A stretch of DNA of 64,000 bases, from positions 5,767,151 through 5,831,150 of the forward strand of contig NC_016584.1 of NCBI RefSeq assembly GCF_000235605.1, given 5' to 3'. This document shows, piece by piece, positions 1-9,240 of this stretch. The notes beneath the pieces were generated by a model. It was not told the DNA's origin, did no database searches, and saw only the letters and a list, made by a program, of their open reading frames with translations. Origin of the DNA: Desulfosporosinus orientis DSM 765 (lineage in GTDB: Bacteria > Bacillota > Desulfitobacteriia > Desulfitobacteriales > Desulfitobacteriaceae). Position 1 is the stretch's first letter; the number at the start of each line of letters is the position of its first letter. The translations under genes and the position numbers were made by a program.

Positions 1-113
1 TCTTTGGAATGGGTTCCAAAATCGAGAACCTCTATACTCTGAGTTTCTAAATGTGTGCGAATGGCTTCTTTAAGTTCATACCCGCCATGATCGGCCCCCA
101 GCGCAACTTTCAC
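1..113 (-). CDS. rpiB: Ribose-5-phosphate isomerase B, N-terminal part (runs off the window)
   Basis: The reverse strand reads V-KVALGADHGGYELKEAI, the hallmark N-terminus of RpiB, which interconverts ribulose-5-phosphate and ribose-5-phosphate in the pentose phosphate pathway. About 37 codons are visible before the window edge. The start is GTG at 113, chosen because GGGAGG lies 8 bases upstream. The order tsaC-mntP-ywlE-rpiB matches the B. subtilis ywlC-ywlF cluster. The identification is firm for what is visible; the rest of the gene is outside the window. Confidence 0.88.
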   Translation of the reverse strand, partial: MKVALGADHGGYELKEAIRTHLETQSIEVLDFGTHSK

Positions 114-298
114 TCTTTTGTCCTCCCTTGCTTATTACTACATATTTCTCTGTATAGTCCTAAAATTCCTGCAAAAGCATCTATAAAACCATGGCCCTTA
201 GGCACTGGATTGAAAGCAGACATCCGCAAATATAGCGACGTTTCACGCCGCTAGTGTGATCATTTTTTTATTTTCTTATGCTTCTTTGTCCGGAAAGA

Positions 299-733
299 CT
301 ACAAATCCAAGGCATTTTTCAGGCTGTTCAGAAGATCTCTGATTTCCAGGGCAGTCTGCTGATAGACCTCAAGGGAACCCATCCAGGGATCAATCACATC
401 TCTCTTTTTTGCTCCCCAATTCCCTAAACAACGAATCTTCTCACTAAACTGGGGAAAGATTCGTTTTAAGCCTTCTTCCTGGGCCTGAGTCATAGGGATA
501 ATCCAATCAGCGTCAGCCACTAGCTCTTCATTAATTCTTCGGGCACGGTGCTGGGAGAGATCGATATCCAAATCCCTAAGAATCTCCACAACATGAGCAC
601 TGACAGCATCCCCATCCCAAGAATTGGTTCCAGCCGAACAAACTTGAACCGCATCCCCAAACATGGCTCGAGCCATCCCTTCTGCCAACGGACTGCGACA
701 TGTATTACCTGTACAAACAAACAAAAGTTTCAA
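299..733 (-). CDS. ywlE: Low-molecular-weight phosphatase, probable protein-arginine phosphatase (YwlE type)
   Basis: The N-terminus MKLLFVCTGNTCRSPLAEG carries the CX5R P-loop of low-molecular-weight phosphatases, and VIDPW near residue 117 supplies the general-acid aspartate. The Thr in CTGNTCRSP, where classical tyrosine phosphatases have Ile, is the residue known to favour phospho-arginine in B. subtilis YwlE, so arginine phosphatase is the better guess. The reading frame extends upstream to a GTG at 748, but GAGGTG there overlaps that codon; the TTG at 733 gives the usual family start and 144 residues. It lies five bases after mntP and before rpiB, as in B. subtilis. Confidence 0.82.
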   Translation of the reverse strand: MKLLFVCTGNTCRSPLAEGMARAMFGDAVQVCSAGTNSWDGDAVSAHVVEILRDLDIDLSQHRARRINEELVADADWIIPMTQAQEEGLKRIFPQFSEKIRCLGNWGAKKRDVIDPWMGSLEVYQQTALEIRDLLNSLKNALDL

Positions 734-753
734 CCCCAAAAGAACCACCTCAA

Positions 754-1338
754 CTATAAAAGAAGTTTGATGCCAATGATTAATAATGCTAATCCTCCAA
801 ATAATTCAGCCCTGTCTCCTAAACGGGTTCCCATTATTCTCCCTAAAACTAAACCGCTTCCAGTCATTAAGCCGGCGATTAGTCCCATAATCATAACCGT
901 CATGAAAATGTCTGTCCGAATGGTCCCCAGAGAAAATCCCACACTTAAAGCGTCTAAGCTGACACTGGCTGCCAAAACATAAAGACCATAACCCTCCAGG
1001 GAGCCCTTGCCGCCGGTATTATTGAGGAAAAGAGCTTCCCTGGCTTCCCGAAAGGGAAAACTTTGTGTCGTTGGGCGGAAAACACTATACAGCATTCGGC
1101 CGCCTAACCAAAGAAGCACCAAGGCTCCTATCAAACTGGCAAATTGACCAAGAATCGAACCTAAAGCCTGGCCCAGCATCATCCCGCCAAGGGGCATAAG
1201 CACGTGGAATACAGCGACTACTAAAGTAAGCCTTGCCATCACGCTTCTCCTAATTCCCGCTAAGCCAATGGCCAAAGATAAGGAAAATGCGTCTGCTCCT
1301 AAAGCCGTGGCTACAGCCACAACCCAAACTAAATTCAT
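754..1338 (-). CDS. mntP: MntP-family manganese efflux pump
   Basis: This 194-residue hydrophobic protein has about six predicted membrane segments in two similar halves. Each half has an Asp in a helix (ALGADAFSLSL near residue 15, ASVSLDALSVGFS near 125), the pattern of MntP/LysE-like exporters. MntP proteins expel Mn2+ across the cytoplasmic membrane. A purine-rich GGGAGAGGGT precedes the ATG. In B. subtilis the homologue YwlD sits in the same place between tsaC and ywlE. No yybP-ykoY-type manganese riboswitch was seen upstream. Specificity for manganese is inferred from the family. Confidence 0.85.
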   Translation of the reverse strand: MNLVWVVAVATALGADAFSLSLAIGLAGIRRSVMARLTLVVAVFHVLMPLGGMMLGQALGSILGQFASLIGALVLLWLGGRMLYSVFRPTTQSFPFREAREALFLNNTGGKGSLEGYGLYVLAASVSLDALSVGFSLGTIRTDIFMTVMIMGLIAGLMTGSGLVLGRIMGTRLGDRAELFGGLALLIIGIKLLL

Positions 1339-1401
1339 ACCCTCTCCCTCCGTTCCCCACTATATATATGCACAGGAAAGGGTATTAGACGAATTCGCAA
1401 T

Positions 1402-2457
1402 TCAGATGTGCAAGGTTCTCTGTCCTGCTGCTTTCTCTAAACGATTCATTACAGCGCTGCCAAGACCCGCTTCATGAATACCTTCAACCAGAATCAAATC
1501 CATTTTCCGATCATCACAAAGTCTCAGCCCTTCAAATAAGTTGCTTGCCACTTCCTGAGGGCGATCTTTAGATCCTAAAACATACAAAAGATCAGGATAC
1601 CGGTTATGTAAGAATGGGGCACTTTCCAAGGTACAAAGAACGCCCACTCTTTTAAATCGGGCATGTCCTTTCTGTATTTCCTGACCCATTCGCTGCACAA
1701 CTCTCTCTTGATGGCCGCTCACCAGAAGCAGCTGCCCTTGGGGAGCGTAATGGCGATATTTCATACCCGGCGCTTTGGGAACTTGGGTCTCTCCGGGAGT
1801 ATCCACATGAACTTCTCCCAGCACCTCTTCCAGCTGTTCTTTAGTGATTCCCCCCGGACGCAGAATCGTCGGGACTCCTTCACTTACATCAAGCACTGTG
1901 GATTCTACTCCTACATCACAAGGTCCTGCATCAAGAATTAGGGGAATCTTGCCTTTCATATCCCGCCAAACATGACTTCCTCGTGTTGGACTTGGTTTTC
2001 CTGAAAGATTAGCGCTGGGTGCGGCAATGGGAAATCCGGTTTCTTCGATGAGGCGAAGGGCCACAGGATGGCTGGGCATACGAACCGCCACACTCTTCAA
2101 GCCTGCTGTTACAATATCCGGAACCAAGTCTGTCTTCGGCAATATCAATGTCAATGGACCCGGCCAGAAATGTTGAACACAGCGTTCTGCTGCAGGTGTC
2201 CAATGGCTTATTAACGGATTTGCCATAGCAAGACTACAAACATGAACAATTAAGGGATTATCCTGAGGTCTTCCCTTAGCTGCAAAAATTTTGGCACAGG
2301 CAGCAGCGTCAAGAGCATTTGCTCCCAACCCATAGACAGTCTCCGTTGGGAAAGCCACCAGTTCACCGGCTTGAAGCCATTTTGCACCCTCTTGCAATAA
2401 CTCTGTCTCAGGATGTAGTTTATTAATAGAACTTTTTACTGTCTGCACAATGCTCAC
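1402..2457 (-). CDS. tsaC: L-threonylcarbamoyladenylate synthase (Sua5/YwlC)
   Basis: This enzyme makes threonylcarbamoyl-AMP from Thr, bicarbonate and ATP, the first step of tRNA t6A37 modification. The YrdC domain covers roughly residues 20-205 with KGRPQDNPLIVH and APSANLSG, which line the nucleotide pocket. A linker with PGMKYRHYAP leads into a C-terminal Sua5 domain (about 235-345). At 351 residues it is the long Sua5 type rather than the short TsaC. Its GTG start overlaps the prmC stop (GTGA), so the two are probably translationally coupled. Confidence 0.93.
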   Translation of the reverse strand: MSIVQTVKSSINKLHPETELLQEGAKWLQAGELVAFPTETVYGLGANALDAAACAKIFAAKGRPQDNPLIVHVCSLAMANPLISHWTPAAERCVQHFWPGPLTLILPKTDLVPDIVTAGLKSVAVRMPSHPVALRLIEETGFPIAAPSANLSGKPSPTRGSHVWRDMKGKIPLILDAGPCDVGVESTVLDVSEGVPTILRPGGITKEQLEEVLGEVHVDTPGETQVPKAPGMKYRHYAPQGQLLLVSGHQERVVQRMGQEIQKGHARFKRVGVLCTLESAPFLHNRYPDLLYVLGSKDRPQEVASNLFEGLRLCDDRKMDLILVEGIHEAGLGSAVMNRLEKAAGQRTLHI

Positions 2458-3305
2458 CTCGCTAAGATCACTCGGTCCCTTCCGGCTAAATCTTGAAAAA
2501 CCTGTGTAGCAAAACCTTTCTTTTGGAACAGACTGCAGACGGCTTCGCCTTGATCCCAGCCAATTTCCATAAATACTTTTCCCTGAGGGTTCAATATAGA
2601 ACCCACCCCTTCCACTAAGCAGCGATAAAAATTCAATCCGTCTTCTCCACCTAAAAAAGCCATTTTGGGCTCATAAAAAATCTCAGGAGCACAATCATCA
2701 TAATCTTTTAAAGAGACATAAGGAGGATTGGTAATGATATAGTCCCAACGCTCATTTGCAATAGCCTTTAGAAAGTCCCCCTGCCGCCACTGTACTGAAA
2801 CCTCTAATTCCTTGGCATTCATTTCAGCTACTTCTAAGGCGGCAAACGAAAGATCCGTTCCCACCACTTCCGCAGAAGGGAAATAATAGGCCGTGGAAAT
2901 TGCCAGGGCTCCGCTCCCGGTACAAAGATCGGCAACCTTAATTTTCTGGCCTGCCCTTTGTTCCTTTTCCAATTCCATACTCTCCAAAAGCTTCTCAACG
3001 AGAATTTCACTATCCGCTCTCGGAATCAGCACTCTTTCATCAACATAAAAGGGGAGCCCCATAAACTCTTGCCGCTTCAGAATATACTGAAGCGGCACAT
3101 TAGCTGCACGACGTTGTATGAGTGATCGAAAGGACTCTTCCTCCTGGAAGGATAAATCATGTTCCCAATCCAGGTAGAGTCGATCACGCGCCTTTTTTAA
3201 CACTTCCCCTAATAATAGGTCTGCGTCAAAGCGAGGATTTTCAATCCCCTTTTTTGAGAGTTCCTTCTCGCCCCAACACATTCCATCCCTGATATTCAAA
3301 ACCAC
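2454..3305 (-). CDS. prmC: Release-factor glutamine methyltransferase
   Basis: PrmC N5-methylates the glutamine of the GGQ motif of release factors RF1 and RF2, using S-adenosylmethionine. The protein has the helical N-terminal domain (about 1-90), the SAM-binding motif VADLCTGSGALAIS near residue 125, and the catalytic NPPYVSLKDY near 192. Length (283) is normal for the family. It starts with GTG behind ATAGGAG and follows its substrate gene prfA by 17 bases, the standard prfA-prmC arrangement. Confidence 0.95.
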   Translation of the reverse strand: MVLNIRDGMCWGEKELSKKGIENPRFDADLLLGEVLKKARDRLYLDWEHDLSFQEEESFRSLIQRRAANVPLQYILKRQEFMGLPFYVDERVLIPRADSEILVEKLLESMELEKEQRAGQKIKVADLCTGSGALAISTAYYFPSAEVVGTDLSFAALEVAEMNAKELEVSVQWRQGDFLKAIANERWDYIITNPPYVSLKDYDDCAPEIFYEPKMAFLGGEDGLNFYRCLVEGVGSILNPQGKVFMEIGWDQGEAVCSLFQKKGFATQVFQDLAGRDRVILAR

Positions 3306-3322
3306 AAAACTCCTATTCGACT

Positions 3323-4393
3323 CTATTGAATCTCTGCTTTTAGCCGTTCAGCTTGGTCCGAAGAACTAAGGGCTTGAATCAGCTCCTCCAATTCTCCGGT
3401 AAGAATCGTCTCTAAGCGATGCAGGGTCAAGTTAATACGGTGATCTGTCACCCTGCCTTGAGGAAAGTTAAAGGTCCGAATTCGCTCGCTTCGGTCACCC
3501 GTACCAACTTGGGTACGGCGCTGGGATGCCTGTTCCCCAAGGGCTTCTTCTTGAGCTTTCTCAAGTATTCGGGCACGCAAGACCCGCAAAGCTTTCTCTT
3601 TATTCTTAAGCTGAGACTTTTCATCCTGGCAAGACGCAATAATCCCAGTAGGTATATGCGTGATACGTACCGCCGATTGGGTTGTATTGACACACTGACC
3701 TCCAGGTCCGCTGGAGCAGTAAATATCAATACGCAAATCATTGGGATTAATCGAAACTTCGACATCTTCCGCTTCAGGAAGTACGGCGACTGTAGCCGTA
3801 GAAGTGTGAATTCTGCCTGCCGATTCTGTAGCAGGGATCCTCTGAACACGATGCACTCCGCTTTCAAATTTTAATTTGCTATAGGCACCCTGTCCTTCGA
3901 TAAGAAATATAATTTCTTTATACCCGCCGGCCTCAGAGTAATTAGCGCTGAGAAGCTCCGCTTTCCAGCCTTGCCCTTCTGCATAACGGGTATACATTCG
4001 ATAAAGATCTCCTGCAAATAAGGCGGCTTCATCTCCGCCTGCTCCTGCACGAATCTCCATAATAACGTTTTTCTCGTCCAGAGGATCCTTGGGCAAGAGG
4101 AGAATACGAATTTGTTCTTCTAACTCCCGGGATTTGTTTAACAACTCGTCTTTTTCCTGTTCCGCCATTTCTTTCATTTCAGAATCCAAGTCCTCTTTAA
4201 GGAGTGCCTCAGTCTCCTCTAATTCATGACGTACTTCTTTATAGTCTCTGAATGTTGTAACGAGATTTGTCATTCCGGCTTGGGCCTTAGCATATTTTTG
4301 CCATTCACTCTGATTGGCAATGATTTCCGGGTCACTGAGGAGCTCCGTTAATTCGTCATATTTCCGTTCGATTTCATAAAGCTTCTCTAACAT
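3323..4393 (-). CDS. prfA: Peptide chain release factor 1
   Basis: RF1 terminates translation at UAA and UAG. The 356-residue protein contains [12 protein letters not shown] near residue 230 (the GGQ peptidyl-hydrolysis loop) and RIPATES near 187, where PAT is the RF1-type codon-recognition tripeptide (RF2 has SPF). The N-terminal coiled region and the [12 protein letters not shown] tail are typical. The ATG follows AGGTGTGATAA. It is the methylation target of the downstream prmC. Confidence 0.97.
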   Translation of the reverse strand: MLEKLYEIERKYDELTELLSDPEIIANQSEWQKYAKAQAGMTNLVTTFRDYKEVRHELEETEALLKEDLDSEMKEMAEQEKDELLNKSRELEEQIRILLLPKDPLDEKNVIMEIRAGAGGDEAALFAGDLYRMYTRYAEGQGWKAELLSANYSEAGGYKEIIFLIEGQGAYSKLKFESGVHRVQRIPATESAGRIHTSTATVAVLPEAEDVEVSINPNDLRIDIYCSSGPGGQCVNTTQSAVRITHIPTGIIASCQDEKSQLKNKEKALRVLRARILEKAQEEALGEQASQRRTQVGTGDRSERIRTFNFPQGRVTDHRINLTLHRLETILTGELEELIQALSSSDQAERLKAEIQ

Positions 4394-4410
4394 TTATCAC
4401 ACCTCAAAAA

Positions 4411-5289
4411 TTACGTAAGTTCTTGACCTGAATCTAAAACACCCTTTAAAGCAGCCAGGGCAACTTCCAACTGAGCATCATCCGGTTCTCGCGTCGTCAG
4501 CTTCTGTAATAACAAACCCGGAACAAAAAGCCACCGAAGCCAGCGAGATTCTATATTTCGAGAAGAGAATTTAAGGACCTCATAAGCAATCCCAGCAACC
4601 AAAGGCATAAGCAGCATGCGGCTAAGCAAGCGCCACCACAAAGGATACAGCCCCACAAAGGCAAAAACAAAAATGCTGACCACCACAACAATGAGGAGAA
4701 AACTAGTCCCGCAGCGGGGATGCAGCCTTGGAAAGGAGCGCGCATTCTCTACAGTTAAATCTTGCCCCGCTTCATGGGTAAATATAGCTTTATGCTCGGC
4801 ACCGTGATATTGGAAAACTCGCTGAATATCTTTGAGCCGGGAAATAAGCAAAATATACAGAAAGAAAACTACGAGCCTTATTGCCCCCTCTAACAGGTTC
4901 TGCCAAACAGACCCAGTTACTCGTCCTTGGAATAAGTGGGCAACACCCGTAGGCAATCCGACAAAAAGCAAAAGTCCTAAGCTTAAAGCGAACCCAACGG
5001 TGAGGGCCATTTCCCAAAAGCTAAGTTCCTCTCCGCACTCTTGCCCCATTGAGCGGTTTGCTGAAAAGGTTAAAGAGCGTATACCTACAATCAGGGAATC
5101 CACCAGGGCAACAAATCCCCGGAGGAAAGGCTGCCTTAGCAGGGGCCTCCCAGTCCATGAATTAAGCTTCATCCGCATAACTTCGATTTCTCCATTAGGA
5201 AGCCTAACTGCAATAGCACTCTCATGAGCTCCCCGCATCATAACCCCTTCAATAACTGCTTGCCCGCCGTATTGAACCGGTTTGCTCAT
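4411..5289 (-). CDS. DUF1385 membrane protein (YqhQ-like)
   Basis: The N-terminus MSKPVQYGGQAVIEGVMMRG is the signature of DUF1385/YqhQ proteins. About four to five membrane segments follow (roughly 85-150 and 200-265), with HPRCGTSFLL and YHGAEHKAI conserved between them. The reading frame is open for 41 more codons upstream, but GAGGAGGATGTAGGG directly precedes the ATG at 5289, and the upstream stretch contains the rpmE terminator, so the shorter 292-residue form is chosen. The family commonly sits between rpmE and prfA in clostridia. Its biochemical role is not established. Confidence 0.85.
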   Translation of the reverse strand: MSKPVQYGGQAVIEGVMMRGAHESAIAVRLPNGEIEVMRMKLNSWTGRPLLRQPFLRGFVALVDSLIVGIRSLTFSANRSMGQECGEELSFWEMALTVGFALSLGLLLFVGLPTGVAHLFQGRVTGSVWQNLLEGAIRLVVFFLYILLISRLKDIQRVFQYHGAEHKAIFTHEAGQDLTVENARSFPRLHPRCGTSFLLIVVVVSIFVFAFVGLYPLWWRLLSRMLLMPLVAGIAYEVLKFSSRNIESRWLRWLFVPGLLLQKLTTREPDDAQLEVALAALKGVLDSGQELT

Positions 5290-5345
5290 CCCTACATCCT
5301 CCTCTATTATATCGAGGCATGATGCGCAAGGTTCGTAACCATTAC

Positions 5346-5375
5346 GCAAAAAGCAGAGCTTGCGCTCTGCTTTTC
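5346..5375 (-). terminator. Intrinsic terminator downstream of rpmE
   Basis: On the minus strand AAAAGCAGAGC, a GCAA loop and GCTCTGCTTTTT form an 11-bp stem ending in a T run. It lies 27 bases past the rpmE stop and upstream of the DUF1385 start, so it probably ends or attenuates the rpmE transcript. Confidence 0.85.
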
Positions 5376-5401
5376 CACCAGCAACGACCGCAGGCCGTTG
5401 T

Positions 5402-5599
5402 TTACATCCCATATTTCCTTTTAAACCGATCTACCCGTCCGCCAGCATCGACAAACCGCTGTACCCCGGTATAGAAGGGATGGCATTTTGAACAAATCTC
5501 CACTTTGATGTCTTTTCTTGTGCTTCCCGTTGGAATAACTTCTCCACAAGCACAAGTAACTGTGGTTTGTTCATATTTTGGGTGAATATTTTCTTTCAT
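5402..5599 (-). CDS. rpmE: Ribosomal protein bL31, zinc-binding form
   Basis: This 65-residue protein begins [20 protein letters not shown] and contains the CxC plus CSKCHPF cysteines of the C+ (zinc-bearing) bL31 type. It binds the central protuberance of the 50S subunit and bridges the subunits. The ATG follows AGAAGGTGAAGAC. A sigma-A-like promoter lies about 75 bases upstream and a terminator follows the gene. Confidence 0.96.
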   Translation of the reverse strand: MKENIHPKYEQTTVTCACGEVIPTGSTRKDIKVEICSKCHPFYTGVQRFVDAGGRVDRFKRKYGM

Positions 5600-5675
5600 G
5601 TCTTCACCTTCTTTCCCATTTGCATCGAGGCGCTCTTTTGTCGCACCTAAAACACAATTCCAGTCAACTCTTACT

Positions 5676-5705
5676 ATTCTAGCATAGAGAACTGCAAAAG
5701 GTCAA
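5676..5705 (-). promoter_or_regulatory. Sigma-A-type promoter for rpmE
   Basis: On the minus strand TTGACC (5705-5700) and TAGAAT (5681-5676) are separated by 18 bases, close to the vegetative consensus. The site lies between glpX and rpmE and points toward rpmE. Confidence 0.7.
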
Positions 5706-5728
5706 GAATTGTATTTACCAACTATATT

Positions 5729-6700
5729 TTAGCAGCCTTTCATAGCATAGCGCGGCTTTTTGTCAAAACTATGTCGTGCTTCAATAAAGCGTACCGTCCC
5801 GGTTTTCCCCCGAGCCACCACCGTATGGGTCAATGCTCCTTTAGAAGTAAAAGTTACTCCGCGGACTAAGGGGCCTTCCGTGATACCCGTCGCTGAGAAG
5901 AAAACATCATCCCCCTTGACCAAGTCATCCATAGTCAATAATTTGTGTACGTCCACAATCCCTAAAGCATTTGCTCGAGCAACGTCCTCTTCATTTTCCG
6001 GCCATAATCGTCCTTGCATTTCTCCCCCCATACAGCGAAGAGCCGCAGCAGCCAAGACACCTTCCGGCGCGCCGCCAATTCCCATCATCATATCCACCCC
6101 GGTATCTTCAAATGCGCAAGCCACTGCCGGAGAAACATCCCCATCTGTTATGAGACGTATCCTGGCTCCACAAGCCCGCACTTCCTGAATAAGCTTATGA
6201 TGGCGGGGACGATCTAAAATTACAACGGTAATATCCTCCATACTCTTGCCTAAGGCCTTAGCGACATTGGCAACATTCTCAGCTGCCGGAGCATCTAAAT
6301 TAATCTTTCCCACCGCTGCCGGACCAACAGCAATCTTATCCATATACATATCCGGAGCATGGAGCAAACATCCCTTCGTAGCAATTGCTACAACGGCTAT
6401 TGCACCGGACATACCTTTGGCCACAATGTTCGTTCCTTCCAGAGGATCAACAGCTACGTCTAATTGAGGGTTTTCACCGTTTCCGACGCGTTCTCCGATA
6501 TAAAGCATAGGAGCTTCGTCCATTTCCCCTTCACCGATAACTACGGTCCCATCCATATGAATTGTATCAAAAACGGCTCTCATGGCTTCAACAGCCGCAT
6601 CATCTGCTGCTTCTTTATTGCCTAAGCCTACCCAACGCGCCGAAGCTAAAGCGGCTGCCTCTGTTACTCGGGCAAACTCCATGGTAAGTTCTCTCTCCAA
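5729..6700 (-). CDS. glpX: Fructose-1,6-bisphosphatase class II
   Basis: GlpX hydrolyses fructose-1,6-bisphosphate to fructose-6-phosphate in gluconeogenesis. The family motifs are VIGEGEMDEAPMLYIGE and VAVDPLEGTN (metal-binding), with MMGIGGAPEGVLAAAALRC further on. The start is set at TTG 6700 (MERELTMEF), 8 bases after GGGGG, which matches the usual family N-terminus; the frame is open two codons further. It clusters with transaldolase and fba, giving a small gluconeogenesis/pentose module. Confidence 0.94.
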   Translation of the reverse strand: MERELTMEFARVTEAAALASARWVGLGNKEAADDAAVEAMRAVFDTIHMDGTVVIGEGEMDEAPMLYIGERVGNGENPQLDVAVDPLEGTNIVAKGMSGAIAVVAIATKGCLLHAPDMYMDKIAVGPAAVGKINLDAPAAENVANVAKALGKSMEDITVVILDRPRHHKLIQEVRACGARIRLITDGDVSPAVACAFEDTGVDMMMGIGGAPEGVLAAAALRCMGGEMQGRLWPENEEDVARANALGIVDVHKLLTMDDLVKGDDVFFSATGITEGPLVRGVTFTSKGALTHTVVARGKTGTVRFIEARHSFDKKPRYAMKGC

Positions 6701-6842
6701 TTTCAATTCCCCCTTAAAATATCATCCACTCTTTACATTAGAAATCTCTAATGATATGACACATTTCATATCCTTAAGTCTATTGTGACATGCTTTTACC
6801 GGTTTTTCAACAACATAAAAGTCTCCATCTACATGAACACAT

Positions 6843-6895
6843 AAAATTGGCATCAACTAATCTGATGACAGATAAGCCAATGCCAACTATCCTAC
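6843..6895 (-). terminator. Weak inverted repeat after the transaldolase gene
   Basis: TTGGCATC and the partner ATGCCAA flank about 20 bases between glpX and the transaldolase gene. The stem is short and has no strong T run on either strand, so its role as a terminator is tentative. The rest of the 200-base gap (6701-6906) shows nothing clear. Confidence 0.35.
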
Positions 6896-6906
6896 CGACC
6901 ACTTTC

Positions 6907-7545
6907 TTAACGTTTTTTCCAATCAGCCAAAAACTTTTCGATTCCAGCATCGGTCAATGGATGACGAAAAAGTTGTCGTAAAACCCCAAAAGGAACCGTT
7001 GCAAAATCTGCTCCAATTTTGGCAGACTCGGTCACATGAACCGGATTTCGTATACTAGCCGCTATGGTCTTGGTTGAAATGTTATGAACTTGGAAAATCT
7101 CACAAATATCAGCCAATAAGTTTAGTCCATTTTCTCCGATGTCATCTAAGCGTCCCAGAAAAGGACTTACATATGTAGCACCTGCCCGTGCCGCTAATAG
7201 AGCCTGATTAGCCGTAAAAACAAGAGTAACGTTGGTTTTAATGCCTTCAGAGCTCAATACCTTTACCGTTCTGAGACCTTCTTCAGTCATAGGAATTTTA
7301 ATGACGATGTTGGGATGAATCCCTGCCAGGACATGGGCTTCCTTCAGCATTCCTTCATAGTCCAGTGCTATAACTTCCGCACTGATGGGGCCGTCCACAA
7401 TTCCAACAACCGTATTCAGCAGTTCATGAAAGTCTTTTCCCTCTTTGGCAACTAAGCTGGGATTTGTCGTCAGACCACCGATGACACCCATATTCCATGC
7501 TTGCTTAATCTCTTCGATATTTGCCGAGTCTAAGAAAAACTGCAT
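6907..7545 (-). CDS. tal: Transaldolase of the small (FSA/TalB-like) type
   Basis: At 212 residues this is the short decameric transaldolase/fructose-6-phosphate aldolase type. [15 protein letters not shown] begins the first strand, [14 protein letters not shown] follows, and [13 protein letters not shown] near residue 85 supplies the Schiff-base lysine. B. subtilis YwjH occupies the same position next to fbaA. True transaldolase activity, linking the pentose pathway to glycolysis, is more likely than FSA activity given the neighbours, but the sequence alone does not settle it. Confidence 0.93.
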   Translation of the reverse strand: MQFFLDSANIEEIKQAWNMGVIGGLTTNPSLVAKEGKDFHELLNTVVGIVDGPISAEVIALDYEGMLKEAHVLAGIHPNIVIKIPMTEEGLRTVKVLSSEGIKTNVTLVFTANQALLAARAGATYVSPFLGRLDDIGENGLNLLADICEIFQVHNISTKTIAASIRNPVHVTESAKIGADFATVPFGVLRQLFRHPLTDAGIEKFLADWKKR

Positions 7546-7598
7546 TGATCCACCTTCTTTCTATAATTTAGATGGAATACCCCGCATATGTTTTTTCG

Positions 7599-8453
7599 TT
7601 ATGCTTTGCCGGTGCTTCCAAAAATCTGGATTTTCTCACGAATAATTTGGGTAGCCGCTTCCCGAGCAGGACCTAACATTTTACGAGGATCAATTTCTTT
7701 GGGATGTTCTTCAAGAACTTTACGGGCAGCCAGGACAAAAGCTTCACGAATATTGGTATCAATATTAACTTTGCAGATACCTCGTGAAATAGCTTCGCGA
7801 AGAGCATCCTCCGGCACTCCTGAAGAGCCGTGTAATACCAATGGAGTAGAAACTCGTTCCCGAATCTGGGTTAATCGTTCAAAATCGAGTTTGGGAGTCC
7901 CCTTGTATTGACCATGGGCAGTTCCAATAGCGATTGCCAAGGCATCAACTTGTGTACTCTTGACAAAGTACACTGCTTCCTCAGGATCTGTAAATAACGC
8001 TTCCCGCTCACTGACGGTAATATCATCTTCAGTGCCGCCAATTTTGCCTAACTCGGCTTCTACAGAAATCCCTAAAGGGCGAACAGCCTCAATGACTTTA
8101 TTGGTTAGGGCAATATTATCTTCCAACGGGTGCTTTGACCCATCAATCATTACCGAAGAAAAGCCATTGCGGGCGCACTGCATTACTTGCGCAAAGCTTG
8201 TTCCATGATCTAAATGAAGAGCGATTGGCACACTCGCTTTTTCTGCAGCTAGTTTTGTTAAAACAGTAATGTATTCAACACCTGCATATTTAATAGCTCC
8301 TTGGCTGGCCTGGATAATAACCGGCGCTTTTTCCGCCTCTGCCGCAGCCACAATCGCCTGGACAATTTCCATATTATTGCAGTTAAAAGCACCTACAGCA
8401 TAGTGTCCTTTTTGGGCCTTATCCAATAACTCAATCATTGATACTAACGCCAT
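7599..8453 (-). CDS. fba: Fructose-bisphosphate aldolase class II
   Basis: This zinc aldolase cleaves fructose-1,6-bisphosphate to glyceraldehyde-3-phosphate and dihydroxyacetone phosphate. LHLDHGTSFAQ near residue 80 holds metal and catalytic residues; SVEAELGKIGG, AIGTAHGQYKG and LHGSSGVPED carry further metal and phosphate contacts. Its 284 residues match FbaA. GGAGG lies 7 bases before the ATG. The start overlaps the end of the zinc-ribbon gene by ten bases. Confidence 0.96.
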   Translation of the reverse strand: MALVSMIELLDKAQKGHYAVGAFNCNNMEIVQAIVAAAEAEKAPVIIQASQGAIKYAGVEYITVLTKLAAEKASVPIALHLDHGTSFAQVMQCARNGFSSVMIDGSKHPLEDNIALTNKVIEAVRPLGISVEAELGKIGGTEDDITVSEREALFTDPEEAVYFVKSTQVDALAIAIGTAHGQYKGTPKLDFERLTQIRERVSTPLVLHGSSGVPEDALREAISRGICKVNIDTNIREAFVLAARKVLEEHPKEIDPRKMLGPAREAATQIIREKIQIFGSTGKA

Positions 8454-9130
8454 TTTTTTTCCTCCTCAATCGTCCTTGAAACATGTTGGCCTCGCAGCGG
8501 ACTGTTTATAAGCCAAGTCTTATTCTCTTCCAAATAGATGGAATTTATTCTTTCAATCTGGTGCGCATTGTCTGGGCTGTCTGCATAGATTACTCCCACA
8601 GCTTCACAACACTCACAATAAAGTTCCACTCGATCAGGCAGCAATTCAAAGGTTAACTGGCGGTTCCCGCACGCACATCCTAAGTCCCCTTGTCTTGCAA
8701 GACAATGAAGATAATCCAAAACCTTAAGCATCGCTTCAGGATTTTCAAATTCTTCTTCATACCCCAACTCTAATGCTAATTCTCCAATAGACTTTTCACG
8801 CTCACGACAAGCATGGGTTACTTTCTGTTTCGGTCCGATATATCCAACCGAAGCTCCCACGTCGGGGCAAGAAAGCGGCAGTGCTTCTTTTCCCCAGATC
8901 GCATGGTGATTTAATCTTAAATAATGGGTCTCCCCACAATAAGCACAAGCATAGGCGATGTTAAACTGACGACGGTCCCGGCTGGTTACCGACATCAGTT
9001 GATGACCACAGCTGCAATGCAGATTCTTGCGTCCTTGGCGAGAAAATGCAAAGAGAGAGAGGGCATGGAATTCCAGCTCCCCGCATTGGGAACACTGTAT
9101 AGCAATGGTTGCACTTGTCGTTAGAATCAT
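8444..9130 (-). CDS. Uncharacterised cysteine-rich (zinc-ribbon-like) protein
   Basis: This 228-residue protein has five Cys pairs: CSQC near residue 14, CSC near 39, CAYC near 57, CAC near 157 and CECC near 178. These could fold as successive zinc ribbons. There is no signal peptide or membrane segment. It overlaps fba by ten bases, so the two are probably co-expressed. B. subtilis has ywjG near this position, but I see no clear similarity to it. I do not recognise a function; a nucleic-acid-binding or zinc-storage role would be a guess. Confidence 0.75.
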   Translation of the reverse strand: MILTTSATIAIQCSQCGELEFHALSLFAFSRQGRKNLHCSCGHQLMSVTSRDRRQFNIAYACAYCGETHYLRLNHHAIWGKEALPLSCPDVGASVGYIGPKQKVTHACREREKSIGELALELGYEEEFENPEAMLKVLDYLHCLARQGDLGCACGNRQLTFELLPDRVELYCECCEAVGVIYADSPDNAHQIERINSIYLEENKTWLINSPLRGQHVSRTIEEEKKWR

Positions 9131-9240
9131 TTAATTCCCACCTCTTCCTACAGCTTATACTTCGTCATGCAAGAAGATTTTCCTGCCTTTTGTTTAAAGA
9201 ATCCTTTAGGCAAAAGCGACAGGTACGGGAAAGTCTGCGA

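Noticed and set aside
548-982. 144-codon plus-strand ORF opposite ywlE and mntP
   Set aside because: Antisense frame of two well-supported genes; no ribosome site.
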